A DNA stretch of 64,000 nt from Calycina herbarum (lineage: Eukaryota; Ascomycota; Leotiomycetes; Helotiales; Pezizellaceae), in NCBI GenBank assembly GCA_001414485.1, contig LLEY01000109.1, forward strand, positions 148,131 to 212,130, written 5' to 3'. A model generated the notes under the pieces. It was given only the letters and a program-made list of their open reading frames with translations, ran no database searches and was not told the DNA's origin. The stretch's first letter is position 1, and each line of letters begins with the position of its first letter. Positions 12,030 through 24,943 of this stretch are shown here, one piece after another. The position numbers were made by a program, and so were the translations under genes.

Positions 12030-15000
12030 ACTACGCTATCTTCGAGTTTAACCTCTATACTACCTCTAGTACTAATAATACTAGTAGTACTAGTTACTAC
12101 TCTTAGAGAGGAAGTGAAGTTACTAGTACTAAGAACATTTAACAGCTCTCTAGAGAAACTTACTAAGTTTATTATAAAAGCTTTAATATATTTAAACTTT
12201 TACTTAGTATAGTTTACTTATAAAATAGATTAAGTTATATAGCTTACTACCTGTCTTAAGAGAGTAGCGTATAACTAGATAGAACTATATTTAGAGGATT
12301 TTTAAAAGAATAAAATATTAAATAGAAAGGTATTAAACCTTATAAGTAAGAGTACTTAGAGACTATTCTTAACTATTACTAGGTTTAAGAAAGGAATTAA
12401 CTAAGCGTTTATAAATATAGATTTAAAGAAAAAAGTAGTACGAGCTTTATATAGCCTTTGTTAGAAGAGTTTAGCTACTAAGTATATATTAATATTCTAG
12501 TAGTACTCTATACGTCTTAGTTAGAATAATAAGGCTTTATATAAGCAGTTTTATAGAGGATTAAAGGATAGTATTAAGAACGAGTTAGCTAGAGATAACT
12601 TTCTAAATATACTTGACAAGTTAACTAATAATATAATTAAAATCGATAATTAGAATTATAAGCGGAGTTTAGAGAAGAAAGGTAGTTATAGACATTGATA
12701 AGGAAAAGGTAGGAAAAAGGACTATAGAGATTCTATAGAAATTAACGCTATATAGAAGTGTTAGGTTCTAAAGAAAGGAACTTAGAGTAGAAACCTATAA
12801 AAGAGAGAGCTTTCCTAGAAAGAGTAAGATCGTCGACGTAAGTAGAACTTGTGTTATAACTGTAGCCTCTCTAGCTGTAGAGTAAATAAGTGTAGTAAGA
12901 AGAAAGACTCTAAAGAGAAGTAAGCTAACGCTATTATCTAAAAAGAAGTAGCTTTACTAAAAAGAATTAAACTTATAGACGAAGAACTCGAGGCTAGAGA
13001 ATATAGTATATAGATTAAAATAAATGCTTTAGATATAATAGTAAGCGCTATATACCTATAGCTAAATAAAGGAATCGAGCTATAAGTTAGTAAGATATAG
13101 AATACTAATAATAGTAGGAATCTACTTCTTAAAGAATATTATAATATATAGTTAGGAATAGAATACAAATTACCTCTTTAAGTAGAATACGAGTTACTAC
13201 TATTAATAAGTTTATTAGAGTTATTAGAATTAGAATCTAATTCGTTAAAAGTAGATCTAAGAATATATAAGCTTAAATAAGATAAGATATAGGCATTTAT
13301 TAGAACTTTTAAGAGAGAGAATAGATAGGTATATATAGAAAACTAGAAACCTGATTTTTAGAGCTTATATTCTACTTAAGGAATTAACTCTACTATTTTA
13401 ACTACTTATAAAATAGTTTAGAATAAATAAGATAGAGTAATATTAGTAAGTCTTGTTACTAGAAGAGAGACTATCGAATTTAAGGAACCTAGACTAGAAT
13501 AGGTAATATCTAATAAGCTATCTAGTCTATCTAAGATAGGAGACCTATAGATAGTTGTAGATCTATAAGAGGAAACTAGCTTATAGTAATAGCAGAGTTC
13601 TAATAACTTTATAAGACATCTGAAACCTAGTTTCTTAGACACGCTATCTAATAATAAGGAAGCTATATTAGAAATAGAAGGCTAGTATACTATAGTTACT
13701 TTAGTTAGAAAAGTTAGAGTAATATTTTAAGAATCTAAAAGTAGAAAGTTATTTAGTATAATCTTTTAGGAAATAAACGAATATAATATAGACTAAGAAA
13801 TAGAGTTAGTATAAAGAGAACTCTACTAACTAATAATTAGAAAGCTAAACGCTACCTCTAGAGAAAATCAGTTAGTAATAACTATAAAGATAAAAGAGAA
13901 GAAACTTCGAGTTATAATCGACTCTAGAGTAATAGGTAATTTCCTCTCTCTAATAGCTTTAAAAAAGCTAAACGTCTTAATTAAGAATATAAAACTATAC
14001 TACTTAGAGGTAGTTAATAGAACAGATATTACCTACTAAGATAGGATTATTAATTAGTAAACTATTCTAATAAAAGTTAATATTAAAAGACACTACTTAA
14101 GTATATAATTTAATATTATTAAAATAGGAAGTAAAGAAGTAATACTTAGTATACTATAGATTTAGAAACATAATCTAGATATTAACTAGAAGGCTTAAAT
14201 AATAACCTTTAGTTAATATAATTATATAGGTTCGTAATTATAACTATAAGACTAGAACGAGGTTAGCGCTACCTCTTCTAAGATATTAGAACACCTTACC
14301 TAGAGTCTTTTACAGATTAGTAGAACAGCTGATAACGAAATACCTATATAGTATAAAGAATTTAAAGCTTTGTTTAAAAACCTAGAAGACTTACGAGCTT
14401 TACTAGAACATTGCTTATAAGATTATAAGATTAAATTAAAAGAGAGTTATTACCTCTTAAAGTAGAAGCTTCGGTTATATAACTAGAAAAGCCTATAGAG
14501 AATAGAAAGTTATATAAGAGAAGGTATTAAGAAGAGATATATTAGAAAATCTAAGTCGCTAATTACCTTAAATATACTTATTATTAAGAAGAAAGATAAC
14601 CTAGATAAGAGAGTATATATTAATTACTAAGAAGTAAATCACGCTATAGTTAAGAACGCTTATCTACTACTATCTAGCTAATACTTATAAGATAAGTTAG
14701 ACAAAGTAGTACGATTTACGAAACTAGATTAATAAAACGCTTATAAACTTATATAAATAAAAGTTAGAGATAAATAGAAGATAGTATTTACTTTACTATT
14801 AGGTCTTTATAAATATATAGTTATACTATTTAGACTTTATAACGTACTAGCTATATATTAGAGATAAAATAATAATATTTTAGAAGATCTTCTAAGAGTA
14901 ATAGTAATCTATTACTTAGATAATATCTTAATATTCTTAGAAAAAGAAGAAGAATATAAAGAATATATTAAAGAAGTTTTATAATAACTTATAAAAGTGA

Positions 15001-17110
15001 ACTCTTAGTTAAAACTCTTGAAATACGAGTTTAGAATAACTTAGATACTTTTCCTAGAATAGGTATTTAGCTTAGAAAAAATAGAAATAGATCTAGTAAA
15101 GATTTAAGATATCTTAAACTAGAAGTTACTAGAGAATATAAAAGATATATAGTTCTTTCTTAGATTTATAAACTTCTACTATCTGTTTATCTAAGACTAT
15201 ATAAAGATTATTAAACTAATATTAGTACTAGTTAAGAAAGCTATTAAGTTTATTTAGAATAAATAAGCGAAGAATACTTTTTAGAAAATTAAAGTAAGGT
15301 TTATAAATAAACCTAGTATAATTAAAATAAACGTCTTAGATATAGTAGTAGATATGATTTACTTATAACTAAATAATAAAAGAAGACTTATATCTATTAT
15401 ATATTATTCTAAAACGTTTAACCTAGTATAATAAAACTATACTATTAGCTCTAGAATACTAGAGAATTTATTTATAGCTAGTAAAATACTAAGTTACGAT
15501 TCTATCTAACTACGAGAACTTTAGAACGTTTATAACAACTAAGGAACTTACGACTAAATAGTTAGCTAGATAAGCAGAGATATTAGAAGAGTTTAACATC
15601 GTTATTCGTTATATAAAAGAGATAATAAATGCTTAAGCTAATACTCTTAGTTAGAAACCTAGATATAAGAGAAATAAAGAGTATAAAAAGATTATAATCT
15701 TAAAAACTCTTAAAAATAGAGACTTAGTACCTACTATATACGAAATAGTAGTAATAAATAACATTTAAATAAAAAAAATTTAGAACATTTATAAAGGTTA
15801 TAACTAGTATATAAAAGAGAAACTATAGGTTCCTAGCTCGTATATAAAAGAATTCGTATAAGAATACTATATTATACTCGCTTATAGCTACTAAGGAATT
15901 CGTAGAACTCTCTAGAGAATAAGATAATACTACTATATTAATCGATTATCCGCGATAATTAAGAAAGTAATAATAGAATATAATATCTATACTAGGAATA
16001 AGGCTTCTTACTATACTTCTTATAAATAGATAAATACTACTTTAATATTATAAGTATCTTAGAAATCGATATCTATAGATTTTATTATTAAATTACTAAA
16101 ATCTAAAGATCTAATAATAGGAGTTAAGTATAATATAATCCTAGTTATTACAAAACAACTTATAAAGTATATAATTCTAATAGTATATATAAAGTTAAGT
16201 ATAGCTAAGGAATTAGTATTTATATTTCTTAGAGAAGTAGTCTTAAGATATAGACTACTAGAAGAAATAATCTTAGATAGAAATAAACTCTTTATCTCTA
16301 AATTTTAGATCGCTCTTATAAAACGAGTAAGTATAAAAAGAAAGCTTTCTATAGCTTTCTACTCTTAGATAAATAGAAGAAATAAACAGATAAATTAAGT
16401 AGTTAAAACATATCTTTATTATTATATAAACTACTAGTAAGATAACTAGGTAGAACTACTGCCTCTAGTATAGTTTATCTATAATAGTTTAGTAATAGAA
16501 ATAATACTTATTATACTATTCTACGCTAATTATAGATATAAATTATTAGTATACTAAGAACTACTATCTACGACTATTAATAACTAACTTACTTATATTT
16601 AAGTCTCGAAGATTAAGAGGTTATATAAGGAACTTATAGAAGACTTATAGTTTATTACTAAAAGAAATATATACTATTATAATAAACAACGTAGTTAAGA
16701 GCTAATACTAAAAGAGGAGAATAAAGTCTACTTAGTATAAAAGAATATTAATATAAAAAGACTAAGTAATAAACTAGATTATAAGAAACTTAGACTATTT
16801 AAAATCAAATAAGTTAAGAGACCTTTAAATTATAAATTAGTACTACTAAAGATAATAAACATCTATCTAGTATTCTATATATCTCTACTTAAACTAGCAC
16901 TACTAGGAGCACTACTAGCTCTACTTATAGAAATTCAACTAGTAAACCTAAATACTAAATATAAAGTTAAGAGGATTCTTAACTATAAACTTATTAGAGA
17001 ATAAGTTAAGTATTTAATTAAATAGTTAAATTACCTATACTTAGAAAATACTTAAGAACTAAGAAGTAATCTTAACTATTACCTAGTATAACTTTAGGAG
17101 TTCTACTAGT
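12030..17110 (+). pseudogene. Degraded gag-pol of Gypsy element 2
   Basis: Gag includes a zinc-knuckle remnant at about 12846-12893 (CYNC...C pattern). The reverse transcriptase lies at about 14430-15130, with palm box YYLDNILIF near 14905-14935 (YLDD with the last Asp changed). It is followed by RNase H and an integrase region (about 15880-16750). A chromodomain-like segment lies near 16950-17110 (YKVKRILNYKLIRE, then a KYLIK-LNY stretch). Stops are overwhelmingly TAG at expected Trp/Gln codons. No intact frame is longer than a few dozen residues. Confidence 0.86.
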
Positions 17111-17809
17111 AAAACCTAGGTTTATCTATATCTCGTAGTTAAAAGGAAAAGCTTTAAGAAAGGCTAGGTTAAGACTTAGCTTAGATTAGGAACTAGCGAG
17201 AATAGATAGAGCCGCTAGACGTACGATCTCTACTTCTCGTTGTTTTTCCTCTACCTCCTACTACTCTTTCTCTTCTCTTTCTCTCTTCTTAGCTTTATTA
17301 AGCTCTTATAGGTTTATAAGACTACGTCGGAGTATCTCTTACTTCCGCTTAGTAAGAAAGCGTTACTACTACTGTAATCGGAGGATTTTCTATATAGCCT
17401 TAGAACTCTTTTACATAGCTTCTTCTTAAACTTTAAAGACTATCTCTTCCTCTTACTATAACCGCTGCTACTAAGTATTAATAGACTCTTATTTGAAAAG
17501 TAAGAGTATTCGGTTTTATTATTCAATGTTATAGAGCTTGCCTTTTCTAGTATACTTAGAGTACTTAGAACTACTAGCGACGTCGATATAGTAATAACTA
17601 GTCTTTACTTAAGTATATTAGATATAGAGAATTATTTTATATTCTAATTATTTAATTTAAAAAGCGTTTAGGATTCTATATTATTTAAGTCTATCTTTAT
17701 AAATAGGTGTTAATAATATAATAGAAGAAAGAGAAGTCTACTAGCTTCCTAATAATATTTCTTAGCTTATACTTAAGTATAAAGACACGCTAGGCTAAGA
17801 AGAAGATAG

Positions 17810-18254
17810 TATTATAAATTATAGAAAGTAGTAAGTAGTTTAGACAGCGCTCTAATAGAATAAGATACGATATCTAGGAAAGAAAGGTAATATAGAAGGA
17901 AATCAGTAATATAAAAGGTATATAAGAGTTTTAAGATCTTACTATTATAATATTATTAGAAGTTATATACGATTATATAACGTAATCGCTCTAATTATAA
18001 GTAATATAGGCGATATAAGCGATATAGGTAATATATATAGAGAACAAAGGTTCTATATAAGACTAGTACGTCTACTATTAAATAAGAGCTTCGTACTTAA
18101 CTTTAGTTATTAATCTTATTATCTTATTTAATATCTTTAATATAAGTAACGAGTTCACTTCTAAGTAAACAACCTATCTTATCTATACTTCTTACCTATA
18201 TACTAACTTTTGAGACTTAGTTATCTTTGTTAAGTTTGTTTAAGTTTCGTTATA
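17810..18254 (+). repeat. Right LTR of Gypsy element 2
   Basis: 445 bp, begins TATTATAAATTATAG and ends GTTTCGTTATA. It aligns with 11524-11986 apart from one 18-bp length difference and transition-type substitutions. Confidence 0.9.
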
Positions 18255-18434
18255 GCGACACTGTAGAATCTATAGAAAAGCTAGTTATAACGTACGAACT
18301 TATTAAGAAGCTATAGATATATCTAGTTTATTAGATTCTGATTAGATTTAGTTAATTTAATATATTATAGTTGATTTATTAATATTTAAAGTTTAATACT
18401 AAGGAAAAATTACCGACTCGGTAATAAACTACGT

Positions 18435-18768
18435 TATATAATTTTAAAAAACGATAGAGACTTACGTAAGCGAGGATATCTCGATATCTAGAAATGTTTT
18501 TTTATTAGATTAGAAATATTATTTATTTATATTAAATAAATAATTTAAATTTAATTAAGTTTATTTAGAATTAATTCTTTATTATTATAAAAAAAACTTA
18601 ATAGATATAATATAATTTACTTTATACTAAGATTTATAAAGTATACTACTTAAGTTAATCTAAGTAGTTTATTTAATATTAGATTATTTTAGATTAAAAA
18701 TAAAGATATTTCTATATACTTTTTCTTAACTTTTTTTTTATAAAAAAAATATATACTATATATAGCTA
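18435..18768. other. AT-rich spacer between two pogo-type transposons
   Basis: About 330 bp of very AT-rich sequence with runs of T and A. No terminal repeat or protein remnant recognised. It may be RIP-spread unique DNA or a residue of another element. Confidence 0.5.
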
Positions 18769-20574
18769 ACGTAGTTTACAAGCGAGTTAGACTCCTAAGT
18801 AAAATGAATTTTTTTTCTTAGTATTTTACGAATTATTAAATATCTTATAATATAATTAATTAAATTAATTATACTACTTAGAATTAGAATCTTTATATAT
18901 TTCTTCTTCTTTTTAATAAGTTTATATATTATAGCTATATTTCCTATATAATCTATAGCGCTGGCGAGGTACTAGACTCGGGTTTATATAATCACTATTT
19001 TCTACCAAAACCACTTATTCTTACGAAGTAATATTACTTAGAGCTCTAAGATCTTACGTATCTTAGAGAGTAAGTAATCCTTCTTTCTATAATCGACGCT
19101 TTTTTATATAATAACGCCGACTTAGTTAATTATTTACTATACGAAGTATAGTATTCTTAGCGTATAATAAAGCTATCTTAGTAATTATATACTTTATACC
19201 TTTTATAAGCTAGTCTAGGCTATATAGAATCTAGGTTAGAGAACTATCCTAGTATTATAAGACTATGTTCTATATATATAATATCTAAGAATAAGCCTCT
19301 ATTATATTATTTAGAGTCTTTAGTTTCTAAATAGCTAGAAAGCTTATCAAGGTAGATAGATATAATAGAGTCCTTAGTTATATTTTAAGCTATGAAATCA
19401 TAGAATCTAGGTTATATAGTACTAATCTAGATCCTCGAAACCCTTCTTAAATATTTAATTTAGTTATTATTATATAAAAGGTAGTATAGAATATAGATAA
19501 GAAATCCTTCTTAGAAATATATATAATATATAGTTGTATTAATTTCTTAAGTTTAGTACTATATAGTCTTTTTAATACTTAAAAACATCTTATATTAAGT
19601 AGCTAGAGTCTATAAGAGGAATAAGCTAGTATATAAAGAGTAATAATATTATTACTCTTATAAAAAAGCTTAAAATCGACTAAGTAGTAGCTTTTATAGC
19701 TATTAAGTATAAGGAGCTAGTAAATACTCTTCGTTCGAAGCTTTATATACTAATTAAAATAAATAATCTAATCTAGGCCTTGTTTATTTATTATCTAGCT
19801 ATTTATAGTTATAGTAATTACTTAATCGCGTAGTAATTAGCTGTTTTCGAACTAGAAAGAGAGGTGATTCTTCTCTACTAAAATAATATATAGAGGTACT
19901 ACAAAGCTATATAACCTAATATCTTAAATTACTATTACCTATTCCTAGTTTTCTTACTATACTATACGAGGCTAAGAAAGCCTTTTAGTACTTATAATAA
20001 CTATTTCTAATATAATTTAGCTTATATAAAACCTAGTCTTATTAAAGTTATAAATATCCTTCTTCTAAATCCTATATTTGTTAATTATATTTCGTATAAG
20101 ACGAAACTATACGTTATATACGTCTGAATCTTCGTATTAGACTCTTTAGTAATTAATTCTTTAATTAAAACGTGTCTTAAGTTCTAGTTATCGTTATACG
20201 AAGTTCGAAGTCTAGTTCTTACCGACGTGTTCTATACTCTACTTTAAGAGAATACGATTTGTTATATCTTTAATATAACGTATTTGTAGAGGAAATAATT
20301 AAGAATCTAGGTCGAGAATATATTATATAATAACTCTTTCTTCGATCTCTATAAGTTTTCGAGAATTAGTAATAGAATCTTATTATAATAATATTCCGTA
20401 AGTTCGATTAAGTAATATTATATAAGATACTTTATAAATCCGCGTAACCTTCTTAGCTTTTAAATATAGACTTATACGAAGCGTATTTAATATAAGAGTT
20501 ATATTAGACTCTGTCTAATACTTAACTATTTTATTTATTAGAAAAAATCGCGCTCTAAAGAAGTTTATATAATA

Positions 20575-22443
20575 ACGTGTTTTATAAGCGAGTCGTCTAT
20601 ATAAGCGAGTCGTCTATATAAGCGAGTCGCCTACTTTTTCAACCTAGTATTATTATAATATAAAATACTTAATACTATATAAAGTTATTATTACTATAGA
20701 AGCTATCTAGTATTCTTTAGAACTTTCGCTATCTTCTATATCTAATATTTCTATCTAATAAGTATAAGAATTATACCTAGTTTTACTATAATAGCTATAG
20801 TATCTATCTACGTAAACTCTCTTCCTAGACTCTTTACCTTATTTCTAGCTACTATTTTCCTTAGATATAATTAAATTAGCTACGTTATCTACTATTAATA
20901 TCTCTTAACTCTTAATATACTTCCTCTTATAACTTTTATACTTAGTTATAGCCTTAGTTATTATACGAAGACTAGTAATTTCCTTATATATTAATACTAT
21001 ATTATATATCACCCTAGTTAAGCCTTTTTCGAGTTAATTAAGAGACTAAATAATAGAACTAGGTAATAAGTCTTAATATCTTTAAATCCGATCTCGAATA
21101 AGTGTTAATTAAGCTATTATTTTATATACGTTACTTAGTATTTTAGGTGTCTATAAAGTATCTTCTAGTATTGTTAATATTAGTATATAAAGCTTTAAAT
21201 CAAGCTTTAATAATACAGCTTCTAGGCTATATAAGACTAGCCTAGCCTCTTTAAAACTCGCGTAGATATTATCCTTTATAAATACTTTATAAAAAGCTAC
21301 TTTAAATATAAGAAGAAAGGTTTCTTTAGTAATATAATTAATATAATACTATACTAAGCCTAATATCTTAGCTCTATACGCTCGCTTTAATAGTAAGAAG
21401 TAGACTATATTAAGCAGCTATAGTAGATACGATAAGTATAGAGATATATAAAGAGTAATAATATTTAAGTCTTTATAGAGTTACTAGAATTTAAGTAAGT
21501 TATAGCTTTTATAACTATTAATAATTAATAAATAATATCCTCTTATACTTTATACTTTTATATACTTATTAAAATACTTTAACTATATAACTCTAAGCTT
21601 ATTATTTATCTAGCTATAATTACTAACCTTAATTACCTAATTATATAGTATATATATATCTTAGTATTAGGTAGAAATAAGTACTTTGTCTACGAATATA
21701 ATAAATAGTAGAATTACCTATTCTATTATATTAACTCTCTAAATAACTATAACCTACTTACGATTACCTAGCTAAACTTGTTTTCGCTTTCTACGCGTTT
21801 CTAAGCTTATAATAATAAGTTAGAACGAAATAACTCCTATTATAAAGCTACTTTTATTAAAGTTATAAATATTCTTATTTTAAATACTATATTTCTCTTT
21901 AATAGACTATATAAGCGTAAACTATAGACTAATAACTCGCAGATCCTTAGTTAAAGCTCGCTAACGATCGTATAACCGACTCTATCGAGTTTTAAGCTTA
22001 GGTATACGTTTTATAAAGTTATCTAGCTAGTTCCTACTTATAAGCTTTCCGTCGCGCTCTCTTAGTAGATTATTAGCTATATCTCGTACTATATCTCTTA
22101 TAGACGAAAACCCTCGCGAATCTAACTCTAATATATATCTAACTATTACCTCCTTCTCTAGCTTTATAAGCTTTTTCGAATTAGGCTAGTAATCGCGTTA
22201 TAAGAGCTTTCTAGTACGTCGATTAGAGAGAGTCTTTTAAGGAATATAGTAAATCTTTATAGCGCTTCGTTTAGTTAATAACGCGTTGTTTTCGAGTTCT
22301 TAGGTTACTAAAATAATATTAGCTTCTTAAGAAGGTAATTAAACGTTATAGTATTAGACTATTATAATTTAAAGGTAGTATATAGTACGCGATAAGGAAA
22401 GTAGGCGACCCGCTTATATAGGCGACTCGCTTATAAAACACGT
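20575..22443 (-). mobile_element. Pogo-type DNA transposon C nested in B
   Basis: 1869 bp with inverted termini (acgtgttttataagcgagtc from 20575; its complement ending at 22443). TA duplications lie at 20573-20574 and 22444-22445. The transposase reads on the minus strand from about 22300 down, with LYDR-RALTKD, a NIYNFNKSSFIIGVIS box (DETGF motif altered) and LGNRK, so it is a pogo/Fot1 relative. TAG and TAA stops throughout mark it as inactive. Confidence 0.87.
20584..20629. repeat. Three 17-bp-spaced subterminal repeats of transposon C (left)
   Basis: ataagcgagtcg occurs at 20584, 20601 and 20618, exactly 17 bp apart. The right end has only two inverted copies (22406 and 22423), also 17 bp apart. 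Likely transposase-binding sites by position; copy number is asymmetric between the ends. Confidence 0.8.
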
Positions 22444-22500
22444 TACTAAGAAAAAAAATTCATTTCGCTTAGAAGTCTAACTCGCTTATAAAGTACGTTA

Positions 22501-23078
22501 TAACTTCTTTAATATAAGAGCTATTAAGAAAAGAAGTTTATATCTAAATAGCTCTAGTCTTAATCTATAAGTTCTATATAGCTTATATAGTTATAGATAT
22601 TAAAATGAGCCCGATGCGGCTGGTTTTATATACTACGACTTCTTAAGTTAGTAGAAGCTCCCGCCGTTCCTGCCCTCTGATTGGTCCGCTTTGTCGCTTT
22701 TCGGTTGGTCAGCGCCCAGTGTGTCTAAAGAACTAAGATAAAAGCTAACCTGTTTTGTTTTCTGCCGGCCAATTCTATTCTGACCAGATTACCCTTAAAA
22801 CGACCCATACGTAGATTTCGATGCATCTTTTGGTTGTGGCGCAGCCAGACTCAAGAAGCGGTGAAAGATCTTGGGCTGAAAATCTGCCAAATAAACAAAT
22901 AAACCAGGAGAAAGCCACTACCAGAAGCTTTATTGCTTTCAGGTAACCGATGTCGTTATCAAATCATCGTGGAGGGCAACTCAGCCCATCAGGCTTGGCG
23001 GGGTTTGTTCAGAGGGTGACGAGATTTTGCGTCGGGAAACAAGAAACAACACTATAATTATCGAGACTCGGCCCAAAT
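22501..23078. other. RIP-block edge and promoter region of the HET gene
   Basis: The AT-rich block ends near 22600, after which base composition is ordinary. The stretch from 22620 to 23078 is the likely promoter and leader of the HET-domain gene. No gene or clear TATA element stands out. Confidence 0.5.
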
Positions 23079-24943
23079 ATGGAAGCCATCTGTCCTGTTT
23101 GCAAAAATCTCGAACCAGAACATTTCGGCTCCTGGACTTCTGAGGAACCAGTCTATCTTCTCAACATCGAGCGACGAAACCTTATTCAAAGTTCTGCTTC
23201 TGGTTGTGAGACTTGTCTAATTATCAATGAAGCCAGGAAAAAAGTTGGTAGTGGACTTGAGATGTACAGATCATTCGTTACCATATTCACAGGCAAGATT
23301 GGAGATCCTCTTCGCTTTGAACTTGCGAACCGGGGGAGAGACCCCTACGAACTTTGCAGTAAAGATTTCTCGGAAAGAGTTTTTCCATATCGGGTATTTG
23401 CCACAGAAAGGTTGGTGCGTAGATTTCCACGGCAAGTTCATTTATATTAACATAAGGGGGTAGCCTCCAAGAAAATCGTTTCCCAGGTATAGGTAGGGTG
23501 AACCGACCTGTATCAACAAACGCACTATCGGACGAAGCATTGGAAATGGCACGAAAGTGGCTTTCTAATTGTGTATCAAGTCATGGAATTTGTCGAACCT
23601 CACAGCCCACGATTTTACCCACGCGGGTCCTTGAAGTCAAAAAAGATGGTGATAAAGTTTATCTTCGGGAGACCAACGGTATGGAAGGGCAATACGCAAC
23701 CCTGAGTCATTGCTGGGGAGGATCATTCCCGTTGACCACAATGGTCGCTACCTTGGAGTCTAGAAAACACGGGATCTCGTTTGAGGAATTACCTAAAACA
23801 TTTCAAGAGGCAATCATTGTGACTCGTCGACTAGAAATTCAATATTTATGGATAGACTCGCTATGCATCATTCAGGATTCGGATGAAGATTGGTTACGGG
23901 AGTCTTCCCTAATGGCGAAAGTCTACGAGGGTGCTTTTGTCAACATATCTGCTGATGATGCCGCCAACTCGAAAGCTGGTCTTGGCTCATCCAGAAAATC
24001 TCTTGCACGAAACACGATCATACACAACGAAGGCGTATATGTCAGCCGTGCACTTCTTAGACAAAATTTTGAAGTGGCACATGCGCTACTCGACGACAAC
24101 TATACTGGCAGGCTCTTTGAAACAACACCTTGTGTTCTCAGCACCAGAGCTTGGGTGCTTCAAGAACGCATGCTATCAACTCGTATACTCCACTTTGCTT
24201 TTTCTGAGCTGGCATGGGAATGCGACACCCATATCGAGTGCGAGTGTTGTTTAGAACCCAGGACAGCAGACCAAAGATGTATCAGAACGTTTACCAACCC
24301 TTTTACGACATCAAATCTAGACACTGCTACATACAGGGGTAAAACTGTAAAGAAATCAGAAGTTTGGGGAACAGTCCTCCAAGCCTACAATGAATCAAGT
24401 CTCACTTACGACACTGATGCTCTGAATGCGATTCTTGGACTAGCCTCAATGATGGCTATATCCTCCTCCAAAACCTTCATGGCAGGCTTATGGAAAGAGG
24501 ATCTTCCATGGGGGCTTTTATGGCGCAACTACAATTCTGGCAAAGGGATTCACAGTCCACAATTCGTGGCCGAGAGGCGAAAAAAGTATTTTCCATCGTG
24601 GTCGTGGGCATCGATACGAGGGAGGCTTTGCATGAATCTCGTCGCAGAAAATTTCGCCGCCCAAGAGCTTCGCTCGTCCTGGCTGCTAATTAATGGAGTC
24701 AATTGCGAAAACCAAGACTCATTCAATTTCGTGGATTATCGGAGCGGTTGCATGCATGTATCGGGCTGGATGGCGACTGTTAGTTTACCAGATACTACTG
24801 GCAAAAACGGCAGTGACATTTATTGGAGCTTTCGAGGGTCCTGGAGACTCTTCATTAGCAAGTTCGGTTCAAAAATAAGGGTCGATGTAACTAACTACAG
24901 CGAGTTTACACCGTTGGTTTATTATTTCTTTTGGTGGCTCTAG
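23079..24943 (+). CDS. HET-domain (heterokaryon incompatibility) protein, C-terminus frameshifted
   Basis: HET proteins act in fungal non-self recognition and can trigger cell death after fusion of unlike hyphae. Two exons: 23079-23410 and 23464-24943, with intron 23411-23463 (GTTGGT...GGTAG, branch-like TATTAAC). About 603 residues. Residues 1-110 have the usual Cys-pair start (CPVCKNLE) and a CETCLII segment. The HET core is complete: YATLSHCWGG near 188, YLWIDSLCIIQD near 238 followed by AKVYEGAFVNISA, and RAWVLQERMLSTRILHF near 339 with a downstream WEC. The stop at 24941-24943 comes early. The next frame (24928-25125) still encodes a typical C-terminal tail, so one T appears to be missing in the run near 24925-24931. 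The HET core is untouched, so a shortened protein may still be made. Confidence 0.88.

Larger units (their letters stand above)
11524..18254 (+). mobile_element. Ty3/Gypsy chromodomain retrotransposon 2 (RIP-inactivated)
   Basis: 6.7-kb element with LTRs 11524-11986 and 17810-18254. The 5-bp target duplication gcgac is perfectly conserved at 11519-11523 and 18255-18259. It sits inside the last exon-like stretch of transposon A, just before its Cys-rich tail. Coding is on the plus strand. It differs from element 1 in LTR sequence, in length, and in carrying about 700 bp of apparently non-coding DNA (17110-17810) between the chromodomain and the right LTR. Confidence 0.92.
3999..18434 (+). mobile_element. 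Pogo/Fot1-type DNA transposon A, split by three retroelement insertions
   Basis: Inverted termini match: acgtggtttatcaccgagtc from 3999, and its near-complement (ccgactcggtaataaactacgt) ending at 18434. Each is flanked by a TA target duplication (3997-3998, 18435-18436). The transposase reads on the plus strand in pieces. 4110-5059 holds the CENP-B-like helix-turn-helix region (LYRVPRSILLNRI), then the DDE core with FYNFDETGF near 4570 and LGNRE near 4670. 5394-5701 continues with KAYINYITKVEFFLAF. 11228-11523 holds NKALSKRRRAKKARV. 18255-18350 holds the degraded Cys-rich tail. Without the inserts the element is about 2.2 kb, normal for the group. RIP has filled the ORF with TAG stops, so it is dead. 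Confidence 0.88.
18769..22498 (-). mobile_element. Pogo-type DNA transposon B, carrying transposon C
   Basis: Left terminus acgtagtttacaagcgagtt from 18769. The inverted counterpart ends at 22498 (aactcgcttataaagtacgt). The inverted match extends for more than 50 bp, including a shared poly-T/poly-A run. TA target duplications lie at 18767-18768 and 22499-22500. Without transposon C the element is about 1.86 kb. Coding reads on the minus strand between about 20570 and 18830, with a degraded IYNFDETGF-like box near 20020-20060 (seen as IYNFNKTRF). It is riddled with stops. Transposon C landed only about 55 bp from the right end of B. Confidence 0.85.
3840..22600. repeat. RIP-mutated transposon block 1
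   Basis: An AT-rich block with sharp edges. CA and TG dinucleotides are nearly absent, TA is very frequent, and CG is still common. The recognisable transposon proteins inside are full of TAG stops where Trp (TGG) or Gln (CAG) is expected. This is the classical strand-symmetric C-to-T signature of RIP at CpA. Small pockets escape, notably 5320-5380 and 11461-11515, which stay GC-rich. At least six separate element copies can be delimited inside by terminal repeats and target-site duplications. Confidence 0.93.

Noticed and set aside
13418..13642. 74-codon open frame, minus strand, in Gypsy element 2
   Set aside because: Antisense to degraded gag-pol; AT-rich RIP DNA opens frames by chance.
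24913..24943. Intron joining the HET core to its tail
   Set aside because: The only GT-AG pair would be about 31 nt, too short for a fungal intron and with no branch site; a one-base deletion explains the data better.
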